Position numbers and translations under genes: made by a program. A stretch of DNA of 64,000 nucleotides from Leishmania mexicana MHOM/GT/2001/U1103 (lineage: Eukaryota > Euglenozoa > Kinetoplastea > Trypanosomatida > Trypanosomatidae): NCBI RefSeq assembly GCF_000234665.1, contig NC_018314.1, forward strand, positions 264,130 through 328,129, written 5' to 3'. Every line of letters begins with the position of its first letter. The first letter of the stretch is position 1. The notes below the pieces were generated by a model, which saw nothing but the letters and a program-made list of their open reading frames with translations, did no database searches and had not been told where the DNA came from. This document shows positions 30,368 to 40,729 of the stretch, one piece after another.

Positions 30368-33300
30368 TTAAAAGCACACCTTCAGCGCCTTGGCCGCCTC
30401 ATCACGCACGTCGGAGCTGGGGTCCTTGAGCAGCTGACGCAGGATCTGAAGAATGACACCGGCGCGCTCCATCTCATCGAACTGAAGGGGCGGCAGCACG
30501 GCATCCGCGCTGGCTGCAGCACGACCATTCCTACTACCGCTGCCAGCGAGAAGCGGAGGTACGGGCTTGTTCATCAAGATGCTGTACGCTATGGTGCCAG
30601 AGGGAAGCTCCGGCTTGTAGGAGGACGTGGGCGTGGGCGTCGACGTCCCGGAGGTTGTAGCCTCGCCATCCTTTGCCTCCAGAAACTGCGCCGGCGTCGT
30701 CATGGCGTGCACCTCGGGTGAGCTCACAAGGAGCACCTCCAAGATAATCTTTGCCACCATCAAGCGCACATTCAGCACCGGATCTCGGGCAAGTTGGTCC
30801 AGCAGTGGAATGAACGTGGATGTCTTGTCCACCCGTAGCCGCATTGCGATGCGCAGGAGAGCACTACGGCTTAGGTACGTCTCCCATGCGGGCGCGTAGG
30901 CGTAGATGCGTGGCCAGAGCACGTCGTCGACGAATGTGTTTGCATTGAGCGAGCCGGAGGCGGCGGCGACGGCATCGGCAGAGGTGTCGACGCCTTCAGT
31001 GTCGTAGCCCGCGCCAAATTGCCTGCCCGCACTGCCCTGCCTCGTTCCGCCGCCGCCGCCCCCCGCACCAGTGCCGGGTGCACTCCGGCTGCTCGCGAGA
31101 GCGAGTCGCACACACATCCGCTCCACCGCGTCGAGCGCAGCGTCGCGGACCGCCTTGACCTTGTCGAAAAGGACCGCCACCAGCAACGTCAGCAGCTCGG
31201 TGCGAGCCAGTTGGTATAGCGGGTGCGTGTGCGCCCACAAGGCGGCGTCCTCACCGCCTTGTTGAGCCATTAGAGCGGCATCCGTCACGGAGCCGCGCGT
31301 CGTCTCGTCCGTGCCGCCCTCGCCAGACACGCGCCTGGCATTGACGGCGCTGAAGTCCATGAAGGAAATCCACTGCACATTTGCGTGTCGTCCGTGCGAC
31401 GCGGGCGCGGAGGCAGCGGCGGTCGTCAGCAGCAGAGATCCACAGAGGTGGGCTAGGAGCAGCGCGTACTGCTCACGCAGCCGCCACAGGTCGTGCTGGG
31501 ACAGCTGCCGAAGGCACTGAAGAAGGGCGTCGTACTGCACCTCATCGGGGCTGCGGTACGGCGCGTCTGCGTCGTTTTCTCTGCCCTCCTCTCCGTCCCC
31601 GTCTGGGCCGCAAGTCGGCGAAGCGTCGCCTTCGCCACCCATCAGCTGACCCTGCGCCCGCCCGTTGCGGGGCTGCCCTTGCCGCTTCGCGTGGGGCGGC
31701 GTTCGCATGCGCATCAGTAGAAAGTCCGTGAGCTGAGAGACGAGGGCCAGCTGCACTGTGGGCCTGTTGCCAGTCATCAGCCTCAGCAGCGTGTTTGTAT
31801 TGGAGTGCAAGTAGCGGGCCCACACAGGCGGCTCTTCATCGTTTCTTGTGGATGTGGAGGAGGCGGACCGTGTCAGCGGTGACGGGTCTGCAACGACCAA
31901 GAGACTCAAGGTTCGCGATAGCCCCGCGAGGGCCTCGGCAGAGCGGCAGAGGACGCGTGTATCGCTGTCACTGGCAGCGGCAAGGACGCACTGCGCGATG
32001 GCGTCCAGTAGTTGCAAGAGCGGCTTGCGTAGCGAAGGGAGCAGCGAAGACTGCTGCGAGGTGACGCATGCCTTTGCGCGCGCCTTCTCATCACCAGCCC
32101 CGGCCGAAGAGCTCAGCCGGAGCACCGCCTCCGTTGCACTACCGAAGCACTGCGCCGCGCACCGCGCTGCGATGGAGCGCACCTCGACCTCCTCGTCATC
32201 CACCAGGTCATGCAGCGGTGCCGTCCCAAACTGCGCGGCGCACGTCCAGAGAGAGGTAAGGAGGTGCAGTGTGTGCCCCAGCCATATCTGTGCGCGCAGG
32301 TGATGGGCGGTGGGCCCCGGAGCGGGCGACACAGCGGCCCCCTCGGCGAGGGAGGACACGCGGACGATAAGCAGACAGAAGGTAGCGGTCAGTCGTGGCA
32401 GTCGCTGCGCAATCAACCACCGCGCCTTCCAGTTGATGTAGCGCGGCACCCAGCGCAGGGTGGCGGCGAGGAGGATGAAGAGCTGTGCGCACACGGCGTC
32501 GAGAATATGCGAGGGGGGTGCGTCGGCAACACTGGCCGGCGTTGATGTGCTAAGGAGCGAGCCGGCCTGCGGAGCGGCGGAGAGTTGTACGGCTGCCTCT
32601 GCCGTGAGGCGCTGCACTGCATCAAGAGCGGCTTCGAGAAGAGCGAAGTCTACGGAGGCGGGGCTCTCTTCTGCTCTGGACGGTGCTTCTGCCGCAGCGG
32701 TGTCGAGCTCTAGCACGCTGCCAGCGGCGGTCATAGCAGCCCACAGGGCCGGTGCCGTCATGGTCGTGCCAGCAGGATCGACGTGGCGGGAGGACGGCGT
32801 CGACGCGGCCGCCTCACCTGCGTGCTTCTCAGCAGCCCCGTGGTCCTTTTCCACCTGATGCTGGAGTTGGACGGTGACTCGAAGCACGTTCAGCAGCGGA
32901 GGAAGGGCACTGGGCGGCACCAACACCTGCAGCAGCATTGGACACACCGCCGACAGGGAGAAGACGCCGGCGACGGGTGCGGACGTGCCGCTGGTGCTCG
33001 CGTTCGACAGGGCGCGTGTAGATGCGCAGGAGTGAAGGATGCACGGGAAGTCGACGCAAAGCGGGAGCGCTCGCAGCAGCGCACGGCGCACAAGTCGGTG
33101 GAGACGAAAGACGGAGACGGCGTTGAGGGTACCAGGCAGCCACTTGGCGCTGCCCTTCTCCGTCCCTCCGCCAGCGGCGGGCGTGGTCGTCATCAGGAAG
33201 GTGGCGTCATCGGGCATGTTAGGGGTGGCAGCGGTGGCAGCACCCGCGGTGGTGCTCGCGCACGCGAAGCTGACGTCCCACGCGCTGTACGAAGCGAGAC

Positions 33301-35401
33301 GGGACTCGCTTGGGCCGACGCCGACCTGCAGCATCATGCAGCTAGCATCCAGGCCCAACCGGTGGTGAGGGCTTTCTAACGTCGTCGTGGATGCAGCGGC
33401 GCTGCACACGTCAAGTTTCATGAGAACGTGGTGGCGCAGAAGAAGATCTGCCAGCAGTCGCTGTGCCGTGACCAGAGCAGAGCGCATGAGGCGCCCGATG
33501 CTGTCCGTGAGCACCTTCATCGATGTGGATGTCGGAGAGGGCGGCATTGACACTGTGCGCGCGGACACGGCAGCGGCGACGCAATATGCCACGTGGCGGC
33601 GCGTCATGCGGTGGAGGAACATCTGCAGCTCCGCTGTAGTCAGGAGTGGTTCAGCCGGTACGCGGATCCCTGACCATGCATCCACTTCCGCATCCGCATC
33701 TATCGAGGTGGCCTTGTTTTTCAGGTGGGCCGCACGGGAGCCGGCACTGCTTGACTTGGCCCTCTGTTGCTGCTGCTGCTGTTCGACCTCCCACAGTGCT
33801 GCTTGGATGGTGTGCAGCAACCCGCTCACCGTCTCCACAGCCGCCGCCACCGGGCCGGGGTACGGTGACTCCAGAAATCCCTGAAGCATCTTGATCAGCG
33901 AGCGCCACCGGCAGCGCAGCACATCACGACGTTCATCGCAGCACAGGTAATCAAAGAGTGAGAGACTGCCGTCCGCGTGCAGTCGAGCAGACCTGGACGT
34001 GTCCGCATCGGTGCTCGGGGACGTGACAGTTGCAGCGGGTGCTGGCGGGCCCAGCGCGTCCATCCACCGGACAAGGCCCGCCACCAACGCCCGCGCTCGA
34101 ACGTTTACAGAGAAGAAGTCGTCACCGCTGCCGCTGTCGGCATCCGAGGCGTAGGCGGCACCGTAGAGGTCTAAGTCAGCGCCCGAGAGCGGCAGGCAGG
34201 CCGCTGGAGGCTCCGCTCGAATCGTTTGCCCGTTGTCCACACGCCGGCGATGCCTGCGGAAGCAGCGAAAGCTCGCCATTCCTCGGCTGGCAGAGGCAGC
34301 ACTGCCACTCCTGCACCTTCCACAAGCGTCGCTCGCATCGTTGCAGAGGGAGGCGAGGGGACCGCTGCCATCAAAGAGCCATGGCCCTGTTAGGGCAGCG
34401 TAGGCCCCGCTCCACAGGAACTGCACGGACTCGTCCTCCAAGGCAAGGGCGTAGCAGCGCTTTCGAACGTCCTCTTCCGTAGGAGCGGGAGGGTCCGTGA
34501 CGTCAGTTGCTGAAGAGGATGTGTTTGAGTCCCTGCCGCTGACAGTGGACGACGCGCGCGCTGCGGCGGCCCTCGCTTTCATGGTGAGCCGGTGCTTCCG
34601 TAGAAGCTGTTTCCGCACTGCCGCCATAAGCCGCGACGTCGACGACGCGCCATCGTCGGTGTCTCTCTTGTCCACTGCGCCGGCAGTCCAGCTCGGGTTG
34701 CTGTCCTCGCTTTCCAAGTATTCAGCCGCTTCGTTGGCATCCATCGACGTTGCTGTGGTTGTCATGTCTGCCTGCAGCACGGAGATCGGCACGTACTTGA
34801 GATCCCAGCTCTCCAGTGTCATGTCACGCTCGAGTGCCACACCAAAGAACAGGTGGGGAAGCACCACCTGTGCTGCGAACTGCCGCGTCTCCTCCGCACT
34901 GCTGGATGCGAGCAACAAGCAAACCGGCTGCACATCCTCGACAGACAGGAAGGCTCCAAAGTTGTTGCCGGCTGCGCTGTTGAAGGTGCTAGATGCGCCC
35001 GGTGAACTGCTGCTGGACGACGAGATGGTAGGCCCCAGCGGTGCGCGACGAGGCAGCGTCACCCCGAGCAATGCCATCCCGGCCACCAGCGCCAGCTGCG
35101 GGTCATCTTCTTCCACGCATCGCAGGAGATACGGCACAATCTCCGTCTCCGCCCAGCGGCTTCCGAGCCTGTGGCACAGGTGGGGGAGGAGAAGAACGGC
35201 TCGATAGCGGTCCTGCTTGCGCTGCCGCGGCTCCCTGGAGAGGTCTTCGGCATCACCGGCAGACACCAACGCTTCGGTCGCGCTACCGCCCTCATCGTCC
35301 TCGCCAGACCCGCGCGCTACTGCAGCGTAGCCGCTTCGATTCGGCAATGGCCAGTGGATGAGATTCTCCAGCACCGCCAGCGCCACCACGCGGTTCTCCA
35401 T
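30368..35401 (-). CDS. Large HEAT-repeat protein, PP2A/PP4 regulatory subunit-like
   Basis: 1677 residues. Helical-repeat sequence at both ends. Near the N-terminus a block (YRAVLLLPHLCHRLGSRWAE, then IVPYLLRCVEEDDPQLALVA) resembles HEAT repeats of the PP2A scaffold subunit and PP4 regulatory subunit 1. Near 1520-1555 comes FIPLLDQLARDPVLNVRLMV, the PP2A-A style motif. The last 28 residues are again HEAT-like (ILRQLLKDPSSDVRDEAAKA). Between are long helical stretches broken by disordered inserts rich in Ser, Ala, Thr and Gly, which makes the protein much longer than PP2A-A (about 590) or human PP4R1 (about 950). A scaffold role for a phosphatase is inferred from the repeat type, not proven; other HEAT scaffolds are possible. 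Confidence 0.72.
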   Translation of the reverse strand: MENRVVALAVLENLIHWPLPNRSGYAAVARGSGEDDEGGSATEALVSAGDAEDLSREPRQRKQDRYRAVLLLPHLCHRLGSRWAETEIVPYLLRCVEEDDPQLALVAGMALLGVTLPRRAPLGPTISSSSSSSPGASSTFNSAAGNNFGAFLSVEDVQPVCLLLASSSAEETRQFAAQVVLPHLFFGVALERDMTLESWDLKYVPISVLQADMTTTATSMDANEAAEYLESEDSNPSWTAGAVDKRDTDDGASSTSRLMAAVRKQLLRKHRLTMKARAAAARASSTVSGRDSNTSSSATDVTDPPAPTEEDVRKRCYALALEDESVQFLWSGAYAALTGPWLFDGSGPLASLCNDASDACGRCRSGSAASASRGMASFRCFRRHRRRVDNGQTIRAEPPAACLPLSGADLDLYGAAYASDADSGSGDDFFSVNVRARALVAGLVRWMDALGPPAPAATVTSPSTDADTSRSARLHADGSLSLFDYLCCDERRDVLRCRWRSLIKMLQGFLESPYPGPVAAAVETVSGLLHTIQAALWEVEQQQQQQRAKSSSAGSRAAHLKNKATSIDADAEVDAWSGIRVPAEPLLTTAELQMFLHRMTRRHVAYCVAAAVSARTVSMPPSPTSTSMKVLTDSIGRLMRSALVTAQRLLADLLLRHHVLMKLDVCSAAASTTTLESPHHRLGLDASCMMLQVGVGPSESRLASYSAWDVSFACASTTAGAATAATPNMPDDATFLMTTTPAAGGGTEKGSAKWLPGTLNAVSVFRLHRLVRRALLRALPLCVDFPCILHSCASTRALSNASTSGTSAPVAGVFSLSAVCPMLLQVLVPPSALPPLLNVLRVTVQLQHQVEKDHGAAEKHAGEAAASTPSSRHVDPAGTTMTAPALWAAMTAAGSVLELDTAAAEAPSRAEESPASVDFALLEAALDAVQRLTAEAAVQLSAAPQAGSLLSTSTPASVADAPPSHILDAVCAQLFILLAATLRWVPRYINWKARWLIAQRLPRLTATFCLLIVRVSSLAEGAAVSPAPGPTAHHLRAQIWLGHTLHLLTSLWTCAAQFGTAPLHDLVDDEEVEVRSIAARCAAQCFGSATEAVLRLSSSAGAGDEKARAKACVTSQQSSLLPSLRKPLLQLLDAIAQCVLAAASDSDTRVLCRSAEALAGLSRTLSLLVVADPSPLTRSASSTSTRNDEEPPVWARYLHSNTNTLLRLMTGNRPTVQLALVSQLTDFLLMRMRTPPHAKRQGQPRNGRAQGQLMGGEGDASPTCGPDGDGEEGRENDADAPYRSPDEVQYDALLQCLRQLSQHDLWRLREQYALLLAHLCGSLLLTTAAASAPASHGRHANVQWISFMDFSAVNARRVSGEGGTDETTRGSVTDAALMAQQGGEDAALWAHTHPLYQLARTELLTLLVAVLFDKVKAVRDAALDAVERMCVRLALASSRSAPGTGAGGGGGGTRQGSAGRQFGAGYDTEGVDTSADAVAAASGSLNANTFVDDVLWPRIYAYAPAWETYLSRSALLRIAMRLRVDKTSTFIPLLDQLARDPVLNVRLMVAKIILEVLLVSSPEVHAMTTPAQFLEAKDGEATTSGTSTPTPTSSYKPELPSGTIAYSILMNKPVPPLLAGSGSRNGRAAASADAVLPPLQFDEMERAGVILQILRQLLKDPSSDVRDEAAKALKVCF

Positions 35402-36254
35402 GCTTGGAGGTTCGTCGTTTTCTATGCTAGTGCCTGTGCTCGTGTGCTGCTATTCTGTGCGTGTGCGCATGAGAGGTGAGGTGAGGTGCAACGTGTGGGG
35501 GAAGGGGGGGGGTGCAGGGCGGTGCAATGCATAGCCGAAGGAGACTTCTTGGCGAGTTGGAGCGTGTAGGCGGGTCTTGAGGTTTGGAAGGGGGGGGGAG
35601 GGCGCAACAGAGAGAGAGAAACAGTGCTCATGCACGCGCAGAGTGTCCGAGAGCCTCACGGCACGCCTGGACGGGGCTCGGCACTCGCACTGATCCCAAA
35701 GGGGGTGCGTGATCGGCACCCTGTGAGGAGGCGTTCGCGTGCGTGCCACAAGCGCTTCGCACCGTTGCCCCCTTCAACGATAACCAGCGACCGTCCGTAG
35801 CCGTCGTTTCCTTCTACGGTTCTCTTGGTGCGTGTGTGCGCGTGTGTGTGCGTGTGTCCGTGGATGGGAATGCAGTGCTGCTTCACACGCGCAGACACAC
35901 GCGGGCGCCAACACGCGCAGACACAGCAGTTGGAGGAGGGGGAGGGGGGAGAGGGAGAGGGAGGTATAGGTATGGNNNNNNNNNNNNNNNNNNNNNNNNN
36001 NNNNNNNNNNNNNNNNNNNNNNNNNNCACCCATCCATTCCGTTCGCTTTATGCTTTATTATCAACGACTTGATCGGTTACACGTGTGCTTACACGACGCC
36101 CTCGTAGTTCAAGGCCCTCCCCCTCCCCTCCCCCTCCACCAAAATTGAAGCAAGTAAACGGGCAGACAAGGCAGAACAGAGATGAAAACGGCGAAGGTCA
36201 CGCGGGTCGTGAGCGGCCCCGAGGAGACACATGAGCACCAAGTTCAGTGGCCGA
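35402..36254. other. Intergenic region with an assembly gap
   Basis: About 850 bases including 51 N. Strong + strand purine tracts at 35586-35622 and 35930-35975. No gene seen. Confidence 0.6.
35976..36026. other. Assembly gap (51 N)
   Basis: A run of N directly after a purine-rich stretch; the flanking simple sequence probably caused it. Confidence 0.99.
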
Positions 36255-39131
36255 CTACCCGTCCAGCTTTGCGTACTGCAGCACCAGATGCCGACCGTAC
36301 AGGTGCGTTGCTTTGAGCGTCTCCAGCGCGCGTGCCGCCTCGGCCTCGGAGAGGAACTCGACGAAGGCAAAACCCCGATGGTTGTTCTCGCGGTGGGAGG
36401 AGAAGGCGTGGCTCTTGCGCGGCACACGCACGGTACGGATCTCGCTGAAGGCGGAGAAGAGCTCGCGTACGTCCTTCTCGGTCGCCTCAAAAGGGAGGTT
36501 CTTGACGATGAGCTTCTGCGGGTCGCTGCCGGGCGGCACCTTTGATACCGACGCAGAATTCGAGATGGCGCCACTTCCGCCGTTGTCTGGACTTACGCCA
36601 CCGGCGCGACGGCGAGCGATGACGGCGGTCTTTGTGGGGTCGAACTCATCGTGATTTCCACCGTCCGCGTCAGCTCCAGCGAACCGTCTCGTGGTGCCCT
36701 GTGGTGCCGCGGTGGTGTCTGCCACACGTGCCTGCTGCTGCAGCTGAGCGGTGTGCTTGCTGACGACGCACGACAGAGTGCGACCCGCCAGGGTCTTGCC
36801 GTTGAGCTTCGCCACACAGTAGGCCAGGGTGCTCTGGTCCGCCACGGTGAGGAAGGCTCGGCCTTGCTCCTGCTGGAGGACGAGGCGCTTGATGAGTGTC
36901 TCTGGCGCGCGGGCCAGTCGCGGGCATGCATCCAATAGGAAGGCGTGCAGCTCATCCTCGGTGGTTTGAAAGGGGATGTTGGTGAGAAACAGCGTGTACA
37001 CCATCGCCTTGGCGACCACGGCGGCAGCAGAGTCACCGGTGTCGGCGTCCGGATCGTTGTCAGCGGATGGGCCACCCACCAGCCCTAGGTCTGAGGCAGC
37101 TACAGCTGAAGCGCTGCCGCCCTCGCCGTCTTCCATCAACGCCCCGACCGGTGCCCACTCGAGGAACAGCGGCGCTGTCTTGAAAAGCTTGTAGGAGAGC
37201 CGCGTGAAGGCGATGCGCGCGTCTTGCGGATGCGTGTAGCGGAACAGCGCAAACGTCCCTGCAGACGGGAAGGCCGACGTCTCTAGCACACCGAAGCGCA
37301 CAAATAACTTTGTGAGCTCCGCTGCATCGTTGCCATCCTTTAGCTGGAGGTTCTTCACGAGAATGGTCGTGTTCGACCGCGACTTCAGAAAGTTCTGCGT
37401 GGCACCCTCTAGGAGATCAAAGGCAATCCCTTCGTCGCTCAGCACTTGCTGCACCTCGCTCGTCAGATACGCCTCTGCGATGGCCGCGCGCACGGCGGCA
37501 CCCTTGGCACCGACGCCGACGACATCCTCCGACCGCACGCCAAGCCGCTGCGCCACCGTCTCCACGGCCGCGTGGCTGTTCATGTACATTGTGTTCCACG
37601 TCACTTGCCCGCCTCCGCCCTCCTTGCCGCGGCGATCCGCCTCGCGCTGCTTCTTGAACTGGGAGGATCCAGCAAGAGTCGCCCCGTTCAGTGCACCATT
37701 GGCTGCTTGAGCGGCTGCCGTCGAGGCGAGCGCAGCTTCTCGCTCCATCACACGCTTGCTGTGGGGGTCCTCTTCGGCGGCGCTGACGCGGAGCAGGCGA
37801 CCCATGAGGATGGCACCGCGGCACAACTGAAGCGCTCGCACCGCATCCTCGCCCGATGAAAAGCGCATGAAGGCAGCGCCTTTGTTCTGCCGCGTGTCTT
37901 TGGTGAGGGGGATGTGCACCGACTCCACGGGTCCCACGAGGGAGGCGGCAAACTGCTTCAGGTGCTCTTCGGTGGCGATGTACGGGATGTTGGCAAGGCG
38001 AATGCGGTGGGACGCACGCGCGATCTCTTCCTGCGCCTCCTGCGTCATGGCCGCAGGGTCATGGTCAACACCTTTCTTCCCTAGATTCGTCGAGTTAGCG
38101 GCATTCATAGCCGTAGCAGGGATGTCCCCGTCGACATCACTGTCGCGCGTGGAGGCGACGTCGTCCGCGCCATCTTCTCGCCGCGCCGTTTCTTTCGCAT
38201 CCACCGCGCTGTGCGTCAGGGGGCCCGCGAGTCTGGCCAGGAAGTCCATGTCGCTCACTTCCCCCAGCGCTTGCTGCCGCGACAGGGCCAGACGCTCTTG
38301 TTCGGCCTCGTCGTCGTCATTGGTGTCGCCGCCGTCAGCGGCACGCCTCTCGGCTTGCTGGCGGCTCCTCCGATGCTGCGGCGTCTTCTCGCCCATAGCG
38401 GAATTCTTCGGCTCATCCTCACCCGCCGCAGCTGTAGACGAGGTATCCGGAGCCAGGAGCACCTCTGCTGCCCACGTGGGCCCTTCCGTCGCCTTGCTTC
38501 GCAGCTCTACAAACTCACGCTGACGGCGTGCGAGGCCGTCCGCTAAGGTCGCACCGGTGTCACTGTCCTTCTGCCCATCCTCCTGGTCACTGTCGCGCGC
38601 ACGCTTGCGAGTCGGCGCCTGCTCGCGCGACGTCGTGGACGAGGTGAGCCCGGAGGCGTGGGCATCGTCTGCGGCGCCAGCTCTCGATTTGCCTCTGCTC
38701 TTCCGGCCGCTCATCTCTTCTCCCTGCTGCTGCTGCTGCTGCTGCTGCTGCTTGCGCAGCTGATTCAGCGTGACGCCGACCTCGTTGAGGCCCTTCGCCA
38801 GCTCGACCTTCAGACGAGAGCTGCGGAAGAAGGAGCTGTTAAAGTACTCGGCGACAAAGTGCCCCGCCGCTGAGGTACGGAAGCCGACAAACGCCATGCG
38901 GAGGATCATCTTGGGGGCCTTGGCTGCTGCGACTGCGCCGACGGAGCCCTGCCGTTGCTTCTGATGCCTGTGGTGGTGATCCCGGTCCGTGGCCGTGGCG
39001 GGTCTGCGAATAAACTGCACGTCGGTGATCTCCAGCAGCGGAGCCTCTCGCGGCGCCGTGCGCAGGAGGTGCTGTTTCAGCTGCTCCTCCGTGCAGTCGT
39101 TTGGTAGGTTGAGAATGCGCACACGCGACAT
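36255..39131 (-). CDS. Mrd1/RBM19 homologue, five-RRM ribosome-biogenesis factor
   Basis: 958 residues. Mrd1 (yeast) and RBM19 (animals) bind pre-rRNA and are needed for early 18S rRNA processing in the nucleolus. RRMs lie at about 3-113 (VRILNLPNDC), 376-452 (IRLANIPYIATEE...), 589-662 (TTILVKNLQL), 711-790 (YTLFLTNIPFQTTE) and 872-955 (KLIVKNLPFEATEKDVRELF). The Mrd1-specific linker is present before RRM3 (TWNTMYMNSHAAVETVAQRL), as is the strand ending PLFLEWAPVG typical of RBM19/Mrd1. The last RRM ends near the C-terminus as in the family. The linker between RRM1 and RRM2 is long, with a Gln run near 128-136 (CAG repeat, about 38726-38756) and acidic/basic low complexity. The start at 39131 is favoured because a frame start further upstream lies in the likely splice tract. 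Confidence 0.92.
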   Translation of the reverse strand: MSRVRILNLPNDCTEEQLKQHLLRTAPREAPLLEITDVQFIRRPATATDRDHHHRHQKQRQGSVGAVAAAKAPKMILRMAFVGFRTSAAGHFVAEYFNSSFFRSSRLKVELAKGLNEVGVTLNQLRKQQQQQQQQQGEEMSGRKSRGKSRAGAADDAHASGLTSSTTSREQAPTRKRARDSDQEDGQKDSDTGATLADGLARRQREFVELRSKATEGPTWAAEVLLAPDTSSTAAAGEDEPKNSAMGEKTPQHRRSRQQAERRAADGGDTNDDDEAEQERLALSRQQALGEVSDMDFLARLAGPLTHSAVDAKETARREDGADDVASTRDSDVDGDIPATAMNAANSTNLGKKGVDHDPAAMTQEAQEEIARASHRIRLANIPYIATEEHLKQFAASLVGPVESVHIPLTKDTRQNKGAAFMRFSSGEDAVRALQLCRGAILMGRLLRVSAAEEDPHSKRVMEREAALASTAAAQAANGALNGATLAGSSQFKKQREADRRGKEGGGGQVTWNTMYMNSHAAVETVAQRLGVRSEDVVGVGAKGAAVRAAIAEAYLTSEVQQVLSDEGIAFDLLEGATQNFLKSRSNTTILVKNLQLKDGNDAAELTKLFVRFGVLETSAFPSAGTFALFRYTHPQDARIAFTRLSYKLFKTAPLFLEWAPVGALMEDGEGGSASAVAASDLGLVGGPSADNDPDADTGDSAAAVVAKAMVYTLFLTNIPFQTTEDELHAFLLDACPRLARAPETLIKRLVLQQEQGRAFLTVADQSTLAYCVAKLNGKTLAGRTLSCVVSKHTAQLQQQARVADTTAAPQGTTRRFAGADADGGNHDEFDPTKTAVIARRRAGGVSPDNGGSGAISNSASVSKVPPGSDPQKLIVKNLPFEATEKDVRELFSAFSEIRTVRVPRKSHAFSSHRENNHRGFAFVEFLSEAEAARALETLKATHLYGRHLVLQYAKLDG

Positions 39132-40729
39132 GGCGCGTTTGTTAGCAGTGCGATGCTGCGAAGGACATGTAGATCGTGTCACGGGAGGGCGAGCAGAGGA
39201 GAGATGAGGAAAGTTTTAGTTGGACAGAACACATACACGCAGAGACATAATACACATAAAAGGATTCTGGCAGGAGGCGGCAACGGCACCACCATCACAC
39301 TAGCACCGCCGCGCGCATGCGAGGGGGCCCCTCTCCCCCCGAACACTCACACACACAGACACAGACGTCGGTGCGTGTACCTTCCTCGTGCTGAGTTCAT
39401 CCGCGAGCACTGCATACACAAACATACACACAGAGGGAGGGGGAGAGATGTGAAGCAAACAAGAACAGAAAAAAAGGTTACAGGTAAAGCAAGCAGAAAA
39501 AAAAGGCCGCGTACGCACACACGCACACATACATACATACATACATATATGTGTGTGCAGACGTATATCTATATGCCACGCACATGCACACCAATACATA
39601 TGCATGTACATCGGTACAGACCTAAACACACGTTCGCCCATACACGTGTGTGCGCCGACGCGGCACCGCTGTCAACGCCTCTTTCACCCATGTCCAAAGC
39701 ACGATCGCTGGCCCCTCCCCTCACCTCCCTCTCCGTTGTGCCTTCACACCACCACGCACGCGGGTGCCGTTGGGTGCCGAACACACACACATAAAAAAAA
39801 AACGATGAGTCCACGTGAGGGGAGAGAGAGGGGGGGGAGTGGGCGGGACTCGGGCGGCATCGGCGCTCGCTCTACCGAGCAAAGATAAAAGAAAACGGTA
39901 ACGATGCCCAAGGGCAGCGCAAACAAAGTTCATTAAGCGTGTGCGTGTGTGTGTGTCCACATCCTCTGCGGTATACAGGATGGGGCCAAGCCGCCACGCG
40001 GCACCCAACCCACCCACCTCCTCGACCGGGCCCCGCCACAGACCTCATCGCGTGGCGCGAGGCATCGGTAGACACACACGCGCTACAGCAGTGCGCCGAC
40101 TCGGCTACCTGAGCACGGCCGCTGGCTCAGGCTCTACCTGGCCCCACGCGTCGCAGGTGTCCGCCTCACCGCCGCTCCCACTGTGCCGGCCACCACCTCA
40201 CGCACCTCATCAGGGTGACGCTCAGGCCCCCTGCCAGCAGGCAGTGATGGCCGGGTGGGATGTGTTCGAATTGCGCTGGCATTTCGCCTGTCATAGGGAT
40301 GGTGCAAAGGTGCTCGCTGTCGCAGGTCGCACCGGCGCAACCATGTCCACGACATGAGCGCCGACATGGCAGTCGCGATGCATCGCTCTGGCCTCCCCAC
40401 GTCGTAGGCACGTGACCACGTCACCAGCAAAAGCGGTTCGGCATTGGCAAGGGATGGAGGGGGAGAAGGGGGGTGGGGAAGGGGGTGCTTGGCTTCCAGC
40501 CCAAACAGAGCGTGGTCCACTGGACCCTGGGATGCCGCGCATTGCGGCGTGTGTGTATGTGCGCCTCCCCCCTCTCGTCGTCGTCAAGGGGTTTGCATTC
40601 GGGTACCAAAGGAGAAGAAACGCGAGAGCTGTGCAACGGCCGGGCAGAGGCGTATACCGACACACTCACACTCCGACGCGCGCACCAGGAGGGGACGGCG
40701 GCTCAAAGCACGTTCGCCCTTCTTCCCCT
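39132..40729. other. Intergenic region and 3' UTR of AAP24 copy A
   Basis: The left part holds CA runs and a CATA tetramer run (39529-39548). From about 39946 the sequence is duplicated downstream of AAP24 copy B with only a few differences, and is most likely the shared 3' UTR. Confidence 0.65.
39156..39213 (-). promoter_or_regulatory. Predicted trans-splice signal for the Mrd1 homologue
   Basis: A pyrimidine-rich stretch on the minus strand (39184-39213) is followed by an AG at 39156-39157, about 25 bases before the ATG at 39131. Other AGs may be used. Confidence 0.45.
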
